Assembly (NCBI GenBank): GCA_002307055.1
Contig: DBTM01000040.1
Location: 1-64,000 of the forward strand
Direction of reading: 5' to 3'
From: Clostridiales bacterium UBA1316
GTDB lineage: Bacteria > Bacillota > Clostridia > Oscillospirales > Oscillospiraceae
Length of the DNA stretch: 64,000 bases
Shown: piece by piece, positions 1-8,954 of the stretch
Layout of the letters: each line of letters starts with the position of its first letter
Numbering within the stretch: the first letter of the stretch is position 1
Notes under the pieces: generated by a model
What the model was told of the DNA's origin: nothing
Databases searched by the model: none
What the model saw: only the letters and a program-made list of their open reading frames with translations
Translations under genes and position numbers: made by a program

Positions 1-1
1 C

Positions 2-400
2 AAGGAAGGCAATCCCAACGCCTCCCATTATTCCGCGTCCAAGGCCGGCCTCATCGGCCTGTCGCAGGCCACCGCTCTGGACTACGGCGCGCAGAACATC
101 CGCGTCAATGTCGTCGCTCCCGGCCCAATCCGCACCGAAATGCTTGAGCATTCCATGGCGGGCCTCGCCGAAGCAACCGGCACCGACATCACCGGCGCCC
201 TCAACACCCTCACCAAGTTCCTCCCCCTCAAGCGCCCCGCCATGCCCGAAGAGGTCGCCGGTGCCGTCGTTTTCCTCGCCAGCGATGATGCCGGCTATAT
301 CACCGGCACCACCATCATGGTAGAAGGCGGCGCCTGCATCGTCGACCCCTGCGGCGCAGCCGTCTCCAGCTCCGGCCAAAACTGGGGCGGAGGGAAGTAA
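2..400 (+). CDS. Short-chain dehydrogenase/reductase, C-terminal part (cut by window start)
   Basis: This is the C-terminal half of a classical SDR oxidoreductase, entered in frame at base 2. The active-site YxxxK motif is visible as YSASK, followed by the typical helix and the segment NVVAPGPIRTEM. The end has the usual SDR pattern in which a hydrophobic strand (GAVVFLASDDAGYITG) is followed by a GG turn. The Rossmann nucleotide-binding half lies outside the window, so the cofactor and substrate cannot be read. The tail after the last GG turn is longer than usual and ends in a Gly-rich stretch. A hairpin terminator follows at 431. Confidence 0.9.
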   Translation, partial: KEGNPNASHYSASKAGLIGLSQATALDYGAQNIRVNVVAPGPIRTEMLEHSMAGLAEATGTDITGALNTLTKFLPLKRPAMPEEVAGAVVFLASDDAGYITGTTIMVEGGACIVDPCGAAVSSSGQNWGGGK

Positions 401-430
401 GTAAGTTACAGCAGTAAAGCATAAACGAAA

Positions 431-475
431 ACCGCCTGTCGAGTTACCTCGATGGGCGGTATATATTTTGTTTGT
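431..475 (+). terminator. Terminator after the SDR gene
   Basis: ACCGCC..TCGAG pairs with CTCGA.GGGCGGT around a TTAC loop, followed by a T-rich stretch. It closes the SDR transcript just before base composition falls into the AT-rich island. Confidence 0.7.
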
Positions 476-730
476 AAAATATATAGACGAACAATCTCCT
501 TGCATAATTACAAAACATTAGCTTTCAGCGCACCCGTTATTCAGCCCCATCCTAAATTAATCTGCGTATTGCTGTTCAAATCAAGCTCGACCGTTTTGTT
601 TTTATAGGTATTTTGCGCTGCTTGGTGTAAGCATACTCGACATCCTTGGCAAAGAAGCTGACGCTTAAAGCAGATGAAAATTCTAGGCATTAACTTCAGC
701 CATACAATGCATAACATAGCTAAAGATTCT
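476..730. other. Intergenic stretch, possible degraded coding remnant
   Basis: No intact gene is visible. Read on the minus strand, about 560-660 gives short protein-like runs in two different frames (for example KDVEYAYTKQ in one and KTVELDLNSNTQINLG in another), as expected of a decayed 3' end of a gene. I could not identify it. It marks the left border of the AT-rich island. Confidence 0.25.
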
Positions 731-1084
731 CTATACTAGCAATCCTGCCTTAATCTCATTTTGCTGATATTCAGTTAAGATAGATTTCTCTAGTTTATCG
801 ATATTTTTCTGTAACAACATTACTGTAAGCTGCTTGTATCTATCAGATGGGGTGATTCTTTTTGCTGTAGATATATCGACTTTCCCATAAGAATATTGAC
901 AAGTAAAGTATCTATTCTTGGCATTACCAGTGACAAGTAATTGATCTACTAATAGTAGCCCCTTTGAAGACAATAATTCTGATTCGATATTATTTATATA
1001 GTACGTGATACTCTCGTAAGTAAGACATAATAACAAATAATCAAATTGATCATTTATTAACTTGTATAAGACATAATTCTTCAT
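731..1084 (-). CDS. rnlB: RnlB-like antitoxin
   Basis: This 117-aa protein lies 45 bp behind the RnlA-like toxin on the same strand, which is the toxin-first order of E. coli rnlAB. Its size matches the RnlB family (about 120 aa). The central part, with a leucine-rich helix then NRYFTCQYSYGKVDISTAK, resembles my recollection of RnlB (NRFxTxxxxYGxxxxxTAK). In that family the antitoxin binds the RnlA dimer and blocks its ribonuclease site. The gene is very AT-rich. Start is ATG at 1084 with only a weak ribosome site (GGTG), so translation may be coupled to the toxin. The assignment rests on position, length and a short similarity read by eye. Confidence 0.62.
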   Translation of the reverse strand: MKNYVLYKLINDQFDYLLLCLTYESITYYINNIESELLSSKGLLLVDQLLVTGNAKNRYFTCQYSYGKVDISTAKRITPSDRYKQLTVMLLQKNIDKLEKSILTEYQQNEIKAGLLV

Positions 1085-1129
1085 AATTCACCAAGTTACA
1101 ATAAGTATATATAAGGCAATATATATATA

Positions 1130-2524
1130 CTAATCATTACATATAATATTTATACATTTTTTTATTATGTCATCAGCTTCTGATTTTTTTTCGATAATAC
1201 GAGTTGAGTCTGTTTCACCTAGTATATCACCATAATGGAGTATTGTATGTCGTTCTTGATGATAAACATTATAATATTTTTCAAGTTTTACTTTTATATC
1301 GTTATTACTAATACCGACTGATTGTGGTAAAACAAATAGACCGGAAGTATCATCCTTGTTAAACATATTAAAACCATGTTTTGATATAATGTTTATGCCA
1401 ATTTTACTAAACATATATTTCATATGGCCTTCAAGTGCTCTGAGAGCGGGAAAAGCGTATTGAGAATAGTCTTCACTCGTAACATAATATTCAAGATTAA
1501 TGATTGATTGTCTAACTAATTTCTTAATATTTTCAGGATAATCAGGTGGAAAATTAAGGCATAATTCATTGCAAGAAGCTGTTATTTTTTGAGAATCTAT
1601 GTTTGTTCTATATGCTTCCCCCATTATTTTATCAGCGCTGTCAACGCCCAATAATTCATAACAATATGTAGTAAATATTTGAAATATGATGGATGGCATA
1701 CCTTGCACTAGTAATTTTCGTTTTCCTGATTTGAATAATGTAACAGTAAGCTTACTTCTATAATAAGTAAATCTATATCTATTCCAATTAGCAGAATCAC
1801 TTTGTTCTTCAGTTATTTCTGGTAGTGCTTCGTGGATTAGTTCGATAATTGACATTAGCTCTTGTTCTTTAAATTGATTAATTGTAAACCAATGATCACC
1901 TTTAATTGGCTCTCTGACTCGATTATTAAAGGCTCTTTCAGCTAATTCATCCGCTCTTTCGTTGTATTTATTGTGACTATGTCCAGGTATCCATACAAAT
2001 TCAACAGTCAGTAAGTCGGCAAATTTCGCATTATATAGACCAATAAACATCTTCGCAGCATCGGATTTTGCTTCCCATTCTCCGGAAATCCATTTACTTA
2101 TTCCATCATAATCATGATATATTTTAATCTTTTCAGCACCATTTGATACTGCCCAATCAAGAGAATTTATAACACCGAAAATTTCTCCGATAATGTTTTT
2201 ACTGGATAGAAATTTTTCGTTTTTAGCTGAACCAAATATTTCATGTTCATTAAAATCTTTATCAATTATTAAAACACCATAAGAATAACGGTTCAGTTCT
2301 TCTCTGAAACTACCATCGCAATAAGCTATGACAAATCCATCGTCGATATCTCTCTTAACCTGTTGCTCATATAAATCTATATCGTTTAAGTATGCTTCGG
2401 CTTCAGCTTTCGTCTTAAAACCTTTAAATACTGGATTAGAAAAACCATTGATTGATTTTTGGCAATCAGGATAGTTGTCGAATATACCTATCGTTCTTCC
2501 CGCTTTTACGGCATAATAGTTCAT
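1130..2524 (-). CDS. rnlA: RNase HI-RnlA fusion toxin (HEPN ribonuclease)
   Basis: This 464-aa protein has three parts. Residues 1-46 match the RNase H hybrid-binding (viroplasmin) domain (YYAVKAGRTIGIF...FKGFKTKAEAEAYL). Residues 65-200 form an RNase HI domain with the acidic residues D70 (CDGS), E114, D138 and D192 (NERADELAERA). Residues 205-464 resemble the RnlA (RNase LS) toxin: E365 in LRALEGHMKY and the HEPN motif RHTILH (R425, H430). The 60- and 5-residue spacings match those I recall for E. coli RnlA E258/R318/H323. RnlA cleaves mRNA and defends against phage, and E. coli RnlA is stimulated by the separate RNase HI, which here sits on the same chain. The start at 2524 is set by GAGGAGG 7 nt upstream. 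The gene is AT-rich, suggesting transfer. Confidence 0.78.
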   Translation of the reverse strand: MNYYAVKAGRTIGIFDNYPDCQKSINGFSNPVFKGFKTKAEAEAYLNDIDLYEQQVKRDIDDGFVIAYCDGSFREELNRYSYGVLIIDKDFNEHEIFGSAKNEKFLSSKNIIGEIFGVINSLDWAVSNGAEKIKIYHDYDGISKWISGEWEAKSDAAKMFIGLYNAKFADLLTVEFVWIPGHSHNKYNERADELAERAFNNRVREPIKGDHWFTINQFKEQELMSIIELIHEALPEITEEQSDSANWNRYRFTYYRSKLTVTLFKSGKRKLLVQGMPSIIFQIFTTYCYELLGVDSADKIMGEAYRTNIDSQKITASCNELCLNFPPDYPENIKKLVRQSIINLEYYVTSEDYSQYAFPALRALEGHMKYMFSKIGINIISKHGFNMFNKDDTSGLFVLPQSVGISNNDIKVKLEKYYNVYHQERHTILHYGDILGETDSTRIIEKKSEADDIIKKCINIICND

Positions 2525-2615
2525 AAAAATCCTCCTCAGCACAAATATGGCATTAGCGCATAAAAAGCTTTAGATATTAGTATAACATATTTTAGATAAA
2601 ATGAAAGAGTTTGTT

Positions 2616-2644
2616 ATAATATCATTTTATTGGCGAAATTGCAA
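2616..2644 (-). promoter_or_regulatory. Promoter of the toxin-antitoxin pair
   Basis: On the minus strand TTGCAA and TATTAT are separated by 17 bp, about 90 bp before the toxin start. This is a good vegetative-sigma match in an AT-rich stretch, so chance matches are possible. Confidence 0.5.
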
Positions 2645-2717
2645 CAAAATAAAACTATTAAATCTGGCAATCTAGTCTGGCCTTTAAGGAAATTCTACTT
2701 CATTAATCTCCTGATTG

Positions 2718-2746
2718 TTGTAAATTATCTAAAAAAGGGATATGAT
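2718..2746 (+). promoter_or_regulatory. Promoter of the TPR/cold-shock gene
   Basis: TTGTAA and TATGAT are separated by 17 bp, about 60 bp before the TTG start. It is divergent from the toxin promoter at 2616-2644. Confidence 0.55.
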
Positions 2747-2805
2747 ACAATTAAATTACATTAATAATTTAGCATATATAAGAGATTTGCCGAGAAGGTG
2801 ATTTA

Positions 2806-4107
2806 TTGAACAGAGATGTACTTTTTAGTCAAGCAGAGGAGTATGAAGAGGCTAACAAATGGGAAGAGGCACTTGATGCATACGAATCATTACTTGAACC
2901 GAACACACAAGATATCGCTTTACTTGAAAAATGCGCGTGGTGCGCCTCACGTTCAGCGAAATATGAAAAAGCTATTAAATACTACAATCGGCTAGTGAAC
3001 CAACAAACGCATAATGCAAAATGGTTTTATGGTATAGGATATCAATATTATATGCAGAAGCAATGGGCTTCTGCTAATGATTGGTTTCAAAAAGCACTTG
3101 TTATATATCCAGACTACTTAGTTGTTAAATATAGATATGGATATTCACTGCGGCAACTATGTGGACAAAAGCTTGTTTTAACAAAAGATGAGTATTGGAA
3201 ATCTCTTCAACAATTTAAAGAATGTGAGAGTATTTGGAACTGTTATACTGATGATTTGAAAAAGCAGAACGCAGCGACATATGCAAATATCTGTTTTCAG
3301 CGTGGTAAGCTTTTAATAGAAAGAAACAGAATTGAAGAAGCATTAGTTCTTTTTGTAACAGCATTATCATTAAGCGGTGGAGAATTTGAAGAATGCAATT
3401 ATCAAGCATCAAAAGCATATTTAGCATTAGGTGACGCTGAAAAAGCTCGTTTGATGCTACCAAAAAACAGTAGTAAATATTATGTTAAAGAATTAGATAT
3501 CGAAATTTTATTAGCAGAAGGAAAGAACATTGAAGCAGAAAATAGTTTAAATAAGTTATTATGTTTTAGACGTAAAGATTATCTTTATAGAAGACTTTGT
3601 ATATTGTGCTGTAAGCGCGGTTCATATAATGAGGCTTATAAATACATACTCGAAGCAGAAAAACTAAACCCAGACAATCATTTGAATATTTTCGAAAAAG
3701 CTTCAATATATAGTCAAATGGGTATATTATTGAAAGCAAAAGCTGAAGCTGAAAAAGCGATGAACATAAAACAAAATAAATATTCATCGGAATACAAAGA
3801 AGCAAGAAAATTAGTAACTGATATTGAAAATATTATATCAAGTACTAATTATAAAGCAGATGATATTGATAAGTTAAATGCATTAAATCTCGAAGCGTCT
3901 TCCGGTAGAATTATTGGCGAGGTTTCTTCTTTCAATACAGATCGTGGATTTGGCTTTATTACAGAAAATAATCAAAAATATTTCTTTCATATATCATCTA
4001 TACCTAAAAGTATCCAAAATAATATAAAGCAAGGTATGAAATTATATTTTAATTTTGAACAAACGAGTAAAGGAAAAACAGCGACCAATATTTCTCAAGT
4101 AAAATAA
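2806..4107 (+). CDS. TPR-repeat protein with C-terminal cold-shock domain
   Basis: This 433-aa protein has about 340 residues of helical repeats of TPR type (for example AEEYEEANKWEEALDAYESL and AKYEKAIKYYNRLV). A C-terminal cold-shock/OB fold follows at about 366-433 (GRIIGEVSSFNTDRGFGFI), whose GFGFI is the RNP1-like nucleic-acid-binding strand. There is no signal peptide, so a cytoplasmic RNA- or ssDNA-binding scaffold is likely. The start is TTG at 2806, fixed by AAGGTGA six bases upstream. The gene is AT-rich like the divergent toxin-antitoxin pair and shares their island, so a defence role is possible but inferred from context only. Confidence 0.8.
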   Translation: MNRDVLFSQAEEYEEANKWEEALDAYESLLEPNTQDIALLEKCAWCASRSAKYEKAIKYYNRLVNQQTHNAKWFYGIGYQYYMQKQWASANDWFQKALVIYPDYLVVKYRYGYSLRQLCGQKLVLTKDEYWKSLQQFKECESIWNCYTDDLKKQNAATYANICFQRGKLLIERNRIEEALVLFVTALSLSGGEFEECNYQASKAYLALGDAEKARLMLPKNSSKYYVKELDIEILLAEGKNIEAENSLNKLLCFRRKDYLYRRLCILCCKRGSYNEAYKYILEAEKLNPDNHLNIFEKASIYSQMGILLKAKAEAEKAMNIKQNKYSSEYKEARKLVTDIENIISSTNYKADDIDKLNALNLEASSGRIIGEVSSFNTDRGFGFITENNQKYFFHISSIPKSIQNNIKQGMKLYFNFEQTSKGKTATNISQVK

Positions 4108-4119
4108 ACATTAAATTTT

Positions 4120-4148
4120 ACAGCCGCCTTTCGGGCGGCTGTTCTGTA
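4120..4148 (+). terminator. Terminator after the TPR/cold-shock gene
   Basis: ACAGCCGCC and GGCGGCTGT form a 9-bp stem around a 5-nt loop, followed by a short T-containing tail. The region is convergent with the leftward CODH/ACS unit ending at 4160. Confidence 0.75.
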
Positions 4149-4159
4149 TAGTTATCTCT

Positions 4160-4804
4160 TTACGCCCTTTTCCCCATTTCCTTCAGCGCCCCAATTGTCA
4201 CATCCCCGATTACAGCGACATCCTCAGCGGAGAACGCCAGAGGTGTGTTATCTGAGAAGAGCCATTGGCTTTGTGGGGGGAATTCGTCGTCGCCGGACCA
4301 GAGGAGGAGGCGGACGGTGAGGGCGGGGAGGAAGGGGAGGTCGTAGGAGGCGTCGGCTTTGGGGTGGGGGGTGCCGCCGAGAGCCTCGCAGGACTTGGCG
4401 AAGAGGTCGAGCTTGGAGCCGAAGGCGAAGGCGAGGCGCTTGATGCAGCGGCCTTGGAAGTTTTGGTCGTAGACACTTCCCCAGGGGAGCTCGCGGTAGG
4501 GGAGAAAGGTGCCGCAGGGGGCGGCGAGCGCGCCCTCAAGGAGATAGCGGATCATCAGGATTTTCGCGCCGCTGCCGTACAGGTCGCGCGGGCAAGCTTC
4601 CGGGTCTGCGGGGCATAACGAAAATTCGGGCCAGGCGGCGTCGAGGGCAAAGCCCAGGACGGTGAGCTCAAACACGCCGCGCGCGGTGTCAAACGGGACG
4701 CAGGTGCGGCGCGTCACTTCCGCGGGGTCGAGCGCTTGGTACCGCTCCTGATAAATCGCGAGGGGGACGCCGTATTGCTGATTCGGCGCTCTTTTGTCTT
4801 CCAT
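4160..4804 (-). CDS. DUF3786-like protein of the CODH/ACS unit
   Basis: This 214-aa soluble protein is the last gene of the leftward ACS unit, starting five bases after the end of acsV with AGAGGT upstream. Motifs include VPFDTARGVFELTVLGFALDAAWPEFSLCP and ILMIRYLLEGA, which resemble the DUF3786 family, a group often encoded next to CODH/ACS and corrinoid genes. The biochemical role of DUF3786 is not known to me. Assignment is by memory of the family pattern and by context. No metal-binding cluster of cysteines is evident. Confidence 0.6.
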   Translation of the reverse strand: MEDKRAPNQQYGVPLAIYQERYQALDPAEVTRRTCVPFDTARGVFELTVLGFALDAAWPEFSLCPADPEACPRDLYGSGAKILMIRYLLEGALAAPCGTFLPYRELPWGSVYDQNFQGRCIKRLAFAFGSKLDLFAKSCEALGGTPHPKADASYDLPFLPALTVRLLLWSGDDEFPPQSQWLFSDNTPLAFSAEDVAVIGDVTIGALKEMGKRA

Positions 4805-4809
4805 TGGTT

Positions 4810-6753
4810 TTACCTCTCGTTAACCTCAGCCCGGGTATCGGCTGAAGAAGGGAATAAAGACGCATCCGTGTGCGGGAGAAAGCACGCGGCGACAAAGGAA
4901 TCCATATAGCCCGACTGCGTGCTGAGCTCCAGATACGTCATACTGTCGGAAATTTCGGCGAGCTTGTCCGCGGCGGCCTCGGAGGTGAGCATCGCATAGG
5001 AGCCGGCGAGAGCGGAGTTGCCGATGTAGGTGTATTTTTCGAGCGGCAGGTCGGGGAACATGCCGATGGCGATGGCGTTTTTGATGTTGATACCGCTGCC
5101 GATGCCGCCGGCAACGGAGACATGCTCAAGGACATCAGGCGTAAAGCCCAGCGAGGTGATGAGCGTCATAATGGCGGAGAAAATCGCGCCCTTAGCCCGG
5201 ATAAAGTTATCAATATCCACTTCCGTAATCGCCACCTGGCGGCCGCTGGCTGAATCCTTCGGGAATGCCAGCACGTAGGAACCGATATTGAACTCGTCAT
5301 GCTGGATGCGGGGGCCTTCGCGGATGAATTTGCCCTTGCTGTTGACAATCCCCGTTCTGAAAAGCTCGGCAATCATATCGATAATGCCGGAGCCGCAGAG
5401 GCCGACGGGGCGGATGCCGCCGATAACCGTCATCGTAGGTTCCATCGTCTCTTTGTCAAGGGTGATGGCTTCAATGGCACCGTGGGTCGCGCGCATGCCG
5501 CAGCTGATATCGCCGCCCTCAAAGGCGGGGCCGGCCGAGCAGGCGCAGGACATGAGGAATTCCGCGTTGCCGAAGACAATCTCGCCGTTGGTGCCCAGGT
5601 CAATGAGCATGGAGAGCTTCGTGGCGTGCCAGATCATCGAGGCGAGCGCGCCTGCGGTGATATCGCCGCCGACATAGCTGCCGATGTTGGGCGCCAGACT
5701 CAGCTTCGCTGCCGGGGCGAGCTCGATGCCGAGCGCGCGGGTGAGAATCGGCCGCGCTTTAAAGAAAACGGGGATATAAGGCTCCTGGCGCAGGTAGTTC
5801 GCGTTCAAGCCCAGGAGCAGATGATTCATTGTGGTGTTTGAAGCGACCGTCATGCGGAAAATACGTTTTTTGGGGATGCCGGCATCATTGCACATCACAT
5901 CGATGAGCGGCAGGAGCGTCTCGGTGATGATGGCCTTTTGCAGCTTGTCTATTCCGCCCGGCTTCTGCTGCTCGACAATCCGGTTGATAACGTCCGCGCC
6001 GTAGCGGATTTGACCGTTGCCCGCGCTGCCCTTGGACAGGATGGCACCCGTTTTGAGATCCACAAGCACGCCGGAGACCGTTGTTGTGCCGATGTCGATG
6101 GCCAGTCCGCACACGGGTGCGGTACCGGTATTGCTCAAAAGGTCGAGAATCTCAAGGGTGCCCTCGAACAGCTCGCCGACGCACCGGAGCTCAAAGCTGT
6201 TGTCACGCATGAGATCAGGCAGCTTCCTGAGCACAAAAAACGGCACAATGACATTTTTAGCCCCCGTCATCTCGCAGACGGCGCGCGAAAAGCGCTCGTT
6301 ATCCGGCATGGTGTCGTCGAGCGTCGGCGCATTCATTTTTACGGTGAAAATTTTAATCTGGCAGGACGGCTTCAGCCCGGCGGCCTGGAGATTGTCCTGC
6401 AGGTCGTTAAAAATCCGGACTTCCTCCGGGGACGACAAATCAGCCGTTTTCATCCGGCTTTTATAAGCCGAGGCGATATCCGGCACCATGATCTTGACGT
6501 CGCCGATGACAACGGAGCCGCAGGCGAGGCGCCAGCCCTCGTTGAACTCGGCATCCTCGAGATGGAGGGATTTTTTGCTCTTCAGGTCGCCGCTCATGAG
6601 CTGGACCTTGCATTTCCCGCAGGAGCCGTTGCCGGAGCAGGGCGCGTCAATCACGACATTTGCCTTTCTGGCCAAATCCAGCAGATTCTCACCGGGAGCG
6701 GCGAAGATTGTGACATCTCCGCCGCCTTCAAACTGAAATATAACTTTATTCAT
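4810..6753 (-). CDS. acsV: Corrinoid Fe-S protein reductive activator (RACo/AcsV)
   Basis: This 647-aa protein matches the ATP-dependent activator that re-reduces the Co(II) form of the corrinoid Fe-S protein. The N-terminus is a plant-type [2Fe-2S] ferredoxin domain with C39, C45, C48 and C78 (APCSGNGSCGKCK). From about residue 210 an ASKHA-type ATPase fold begins (GLAIDIGTTTVSGVLVDL), with the second phosphate loop in MLIDLGTNGEIVFGN. It follows acsB1 directly (4 bp to its stop) and has no clear ribosome site, so translational coupling is likely. ATG at 6753 is preferred over the TTG one codon earlier. Its substrate would be AcsC/AcsD encoded in the rightward unit. Confidence 0.93.
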   Translation of the reverse strand: MNKVIFQFEGGGDVTIFAAPGENLLDLARKANVVIDAPCSGNGSCGKCKVQLMSGDLKSKKSLHLEDAEFNEGWRLACGSVVIGDVKIMVPDIASAYKSRMKTADLSSPEEVRIFNDLQDNLQAAGLKPSCQIKIFTVKMNAPTLDDTMPDNERFSRAVCEMTGAKNVIVPFFVLRKLPDLMRDNSFELRCVGELFEGTLEILDLLSNTGTAPVCGLAIDIGTTTVSGVLVDLKTGAILSKGSAGNGQIRYGADVINRIVEQQKPGGIDKLQKAIITETLLPLIDVMCNDAGIPKKRIFRMTVASNTTMNHLLLGLNANYLRQEPYIPVFFKARPILTRALGIELAPAAKLSLAPNIGSYVGGDITAGALASMIWHATKLSMLIDLGTNGEIVFGNAEFLMSCACSAGPAFEGGDISCGMRATHGAIEAITLDKETMEPTMTVIGGIRPVGLCGSGIIDMIAELFRTGIVNSKGKFIREGPRIQHDEFNIGSYVLAFPKDSASGRQVAITEVDIDNFIRAKGAIFSAIMTLITSLGFTPDVLEHVSVAGGIGSGINIKNAIAIGMFPDLPLEKYTYIGNSALAGSYAMLTSEAAADKLAEISDSMTYLELSTQSGYMDSFVAACFLPHTDASLFPSSADTRAEVNER

Positions 6754-6759
6754 CAACAG

Positions 6760-8892
6760 CTACATTATTGCATCCAGTGCCAAGGCGGGATGCCCTTTCT
6801 TTGTCAGGAATGCCAGGACAGCTTCGGAATCGGTTGCGATTGTCTCGTCGCAGATCATATCCGCGAAGTTATCAATGCCGTAGAGCGCCTCGGCGGTTTT
6901 GTTCAGGCGCGCCGTCACATCGTCCTTGAGCTCTTTAGGCATCCAGACAATGCGCTCGATGCCGCCTTCGGCTGCGATGAACTTTTTAGAGGCGATAAAG
7001 TGGCGTCCGTGGCCCATAAAGCCCGGTGTCTGTACGCCGCCGCCCGTCATGGAGGCCAGCTCGCCGAAGGTCATACCCAGCGGTGTCGCGCCGGCATATT
7101 CGCGGTTGGCGATGATGACGCCGTTTGCTTCGGGCATGATGCCGCAGATGCATTCGAAGCAGCCGCAGCTTGTCATCGGGTCCTCCAGGATGGAATAGAG
7201 CGTGACCTTATCGAGCGCGCCGTGTGTCGCACCGTTGATGATTTTGTTGACCTCCGTGTAGGAACCAGTTTTTGCGTCGAGGCAGCCGATTTTTTGGATG
7301 GGCTGGCAGGGACCGGCCGGGGTGAGCTCTTTCGTCGCTTTCGCGTCGAGCCACGAGACGGCGCCGCAGAGGCCGAGCCGCTCGGGGGTGATAACGCAGG
7401 CGTGCGAAGGGGCAAACGACTGGCAGAGCGTGCAGGTGTAGAACGTGTCAACACTCTCGTCCGTCATGGAAGCCAGGCGCTCGTCGCGCGTATTATAGCG
7501 GGGCAGGCCTTCTTCATTTAAAATCTTTTCGACCTTGGCTTTTTCGGTGACCAGTGTGACCTGGCACTTGTCGACGACGCTGCCGAATTCATCCATGATC
7601 TCGTGATAAATGACCTCAGCCAGATCCTTCAAACGCAGGCCTTTGGCATAGGCATCCTTATTGATGCGGATTCGTATCAGGTTGCGCTGCCCGGTGTGCA
7701 TAACGCCCTCGATATAGTTGATCCAGTGGTGGATTTTGCGCTCGATAACCGGTTCGAAATCAGCCTGCATTTTCGCACCCGCCACTTCGACATATGTCGC
7801 CAGCGGCAGCTCAACAGGGGCTGTCCCATCGATATCCGCGCCGATGATGGTGATTTTGTGGTCTTCAATCTCATTGACCTTGCGCATGACGACGAGCTCG
7901 CAGGTCGGATTGCTGCCGGAATAGAATTCGGCGTGCATATCGCTTTTGCGGATGATCTCGCCCTCAAAGGCGGAGGCAAAGCCCATGCAGATATTGATAT
8001 TTTTGACCTTGACCTTAATATTGCGGAGTTCGAGCGAGGTCTTGACGGTGTCGACATGGTTCGTCACCGAAACGAGCGCGCCGTGGACCTGATTTTCACC
8101 GAGATCGACATCGGCGATGACCGGGAAGCCCAGTGCGATTGCGCCCGCACCCGCGGAGACGACGACTTCGCTGAGCGCCCCGAAGGTGTTGACGAACGCT
8201 GGAACACGCTCTTTTGTATACTTCAGCAGCCCGGCGAGATCACCCGGCTGCACAGCGCCGAAGATGAGCGCCGCGCGGATGGCGACAGTGACAACATGGA
8301 TGACGGCGGTCACATCATGCCCGAGCGGAACAACGCGGTAGTCCAGGCCCATCTTGACATCTGCCGCCGCTGCCTGATCAATCACATCCCCGATGAGAAA
8401 GGTGAGCAGACCCTTGGTCTGATATTCCTTGAGAACCATCGCCAGTTGGGTGCAGTCATCGGCTTTTCCGAGAACCACGGCGACGCCGGGGATATCGCCG
8501 GTGACGAGCGGAACGCCGAGTGAACGGATAACGGGGTCGGGGACGAAGCCGATACCGCCCTCATTCTCGTAAGGTTTGCCGTTATTGACATATTTGAGGC
8601 CTTCCAGGATTTCAGCGCCGACGGCTGTGGCAAGGCCTGCGTTTAACGCTTCGCCCAGATCCTCTTTATTGGATATCAGGCTCTTGAGCACGCCGACGCA
8701 CGCGGGCAGATCACCGAGCTTTGTGACCTTAACGCCTGTCGCTGCGTAAATTGTCGGGAAAAAATAGGCTGTGTCGGGAAAGGCCACCTTGCAGTCGGCG
8801 CCGTATTTGGCAATCGCATCATTAACCGCGCCTTCAGTCAGTCCGGCTACTGCGTTTGATCCTGTGTAAATCAGGTCTGTTAGTACGCTCAT
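6760..8892 (-). CDS. acsB: Acetyl-CoA synthase subunit, copy 1
   Basis: This 710-aa ACS assembles acetyl-CoA from CO, a corrinoid-bound methyl group and CoA. The A-cluster ligands are intact: C487, C490, C499 and C509 for the [4Fe-4S] cluster, and C576-G-C578 for the two nickel sites. The length is close to the Moorella protein (about 730 aa). The start at 8892 is supported by AGGAGGT nine bases upstream. It is a diverged paralogue of the copy at 15352-17478 (roughly 60% identical by eye) and has no CODH gene in its own unit, being packed instead with CooC, CooT, a His-rich protein and AcsV. Confidence 0.96.
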   Translation of the reverse strand: MSVLTDLIYTGSNAVAGLTEGAVNDAIAKYGADCKVAFPDTAYFFPTIYAATGVKVTKLGDLPACVGVLKSLISNKEDLGEALNAGLATAVGAEILEGLKYVNNGKPYENEGGIGFVPDPVIRSLGVPLVTGDIPGVAVVLGKADDCTQLAMVLKEYQTKGLLTFLIGDVIDQAAAADVKMGLDYRVVPLGHDVTAVIHVVTVAIRAALIFGAVQPGDLAGLLKYTKERVPAFVNTFGALSEVVVSAGAGAIALGFPVIADVDLGENQVHGALVSVTNHVDTVKTSLELRNIKVKVKNINICMGFASAFEGEIIRKSDMHAEFYSGSNPTCELVVMRKVNEIEDHKITIIGADIDGTAPVELPLATYVEVAGAKMQADFEPVIERKIHHWINYIEGVMHTGQRNLIRIRINKDAYAKGLRLKDLAEVIYHEIMDEFGSVVDKCQVTLVTEKAKVEKILNEEGLPRYNTRDERLASMTDESVDTFYTCTLCQSFAPSHACVITPERLGLCGAVSWLDAKATKELTPAGPCQPIQKIGCLDAKTGSYTEVNKIINGATHGALDKVTLYSILEDPMTSCGCFECICGIMPEANGVIIANREYAGATPLGMTFGELASMTGGGVQTPGFMGHGRHFIASKKFIAAEGGIERIVWMPKELKDDVTARLNKTAEALYGIDNFADMICDETIATDSEAVLAFLTKKGHPALALDAIM

Positions 8893-8954
8893 CCTTCTTG
8901 TACCTCCTAAATTTTAATATAATACAATGATCTAACAGATCATTTTCTAATTAA

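Noticed and set aside
5938..8523. Long open frames on the plus strand (up to 527 codons) opposite acsV and acsB1
   Set aside because: They lie antisense to strongly recognisable genes, have no ribosome sites, and their protein sequences are low-complexity mirror images caused by GC-rich codon use.
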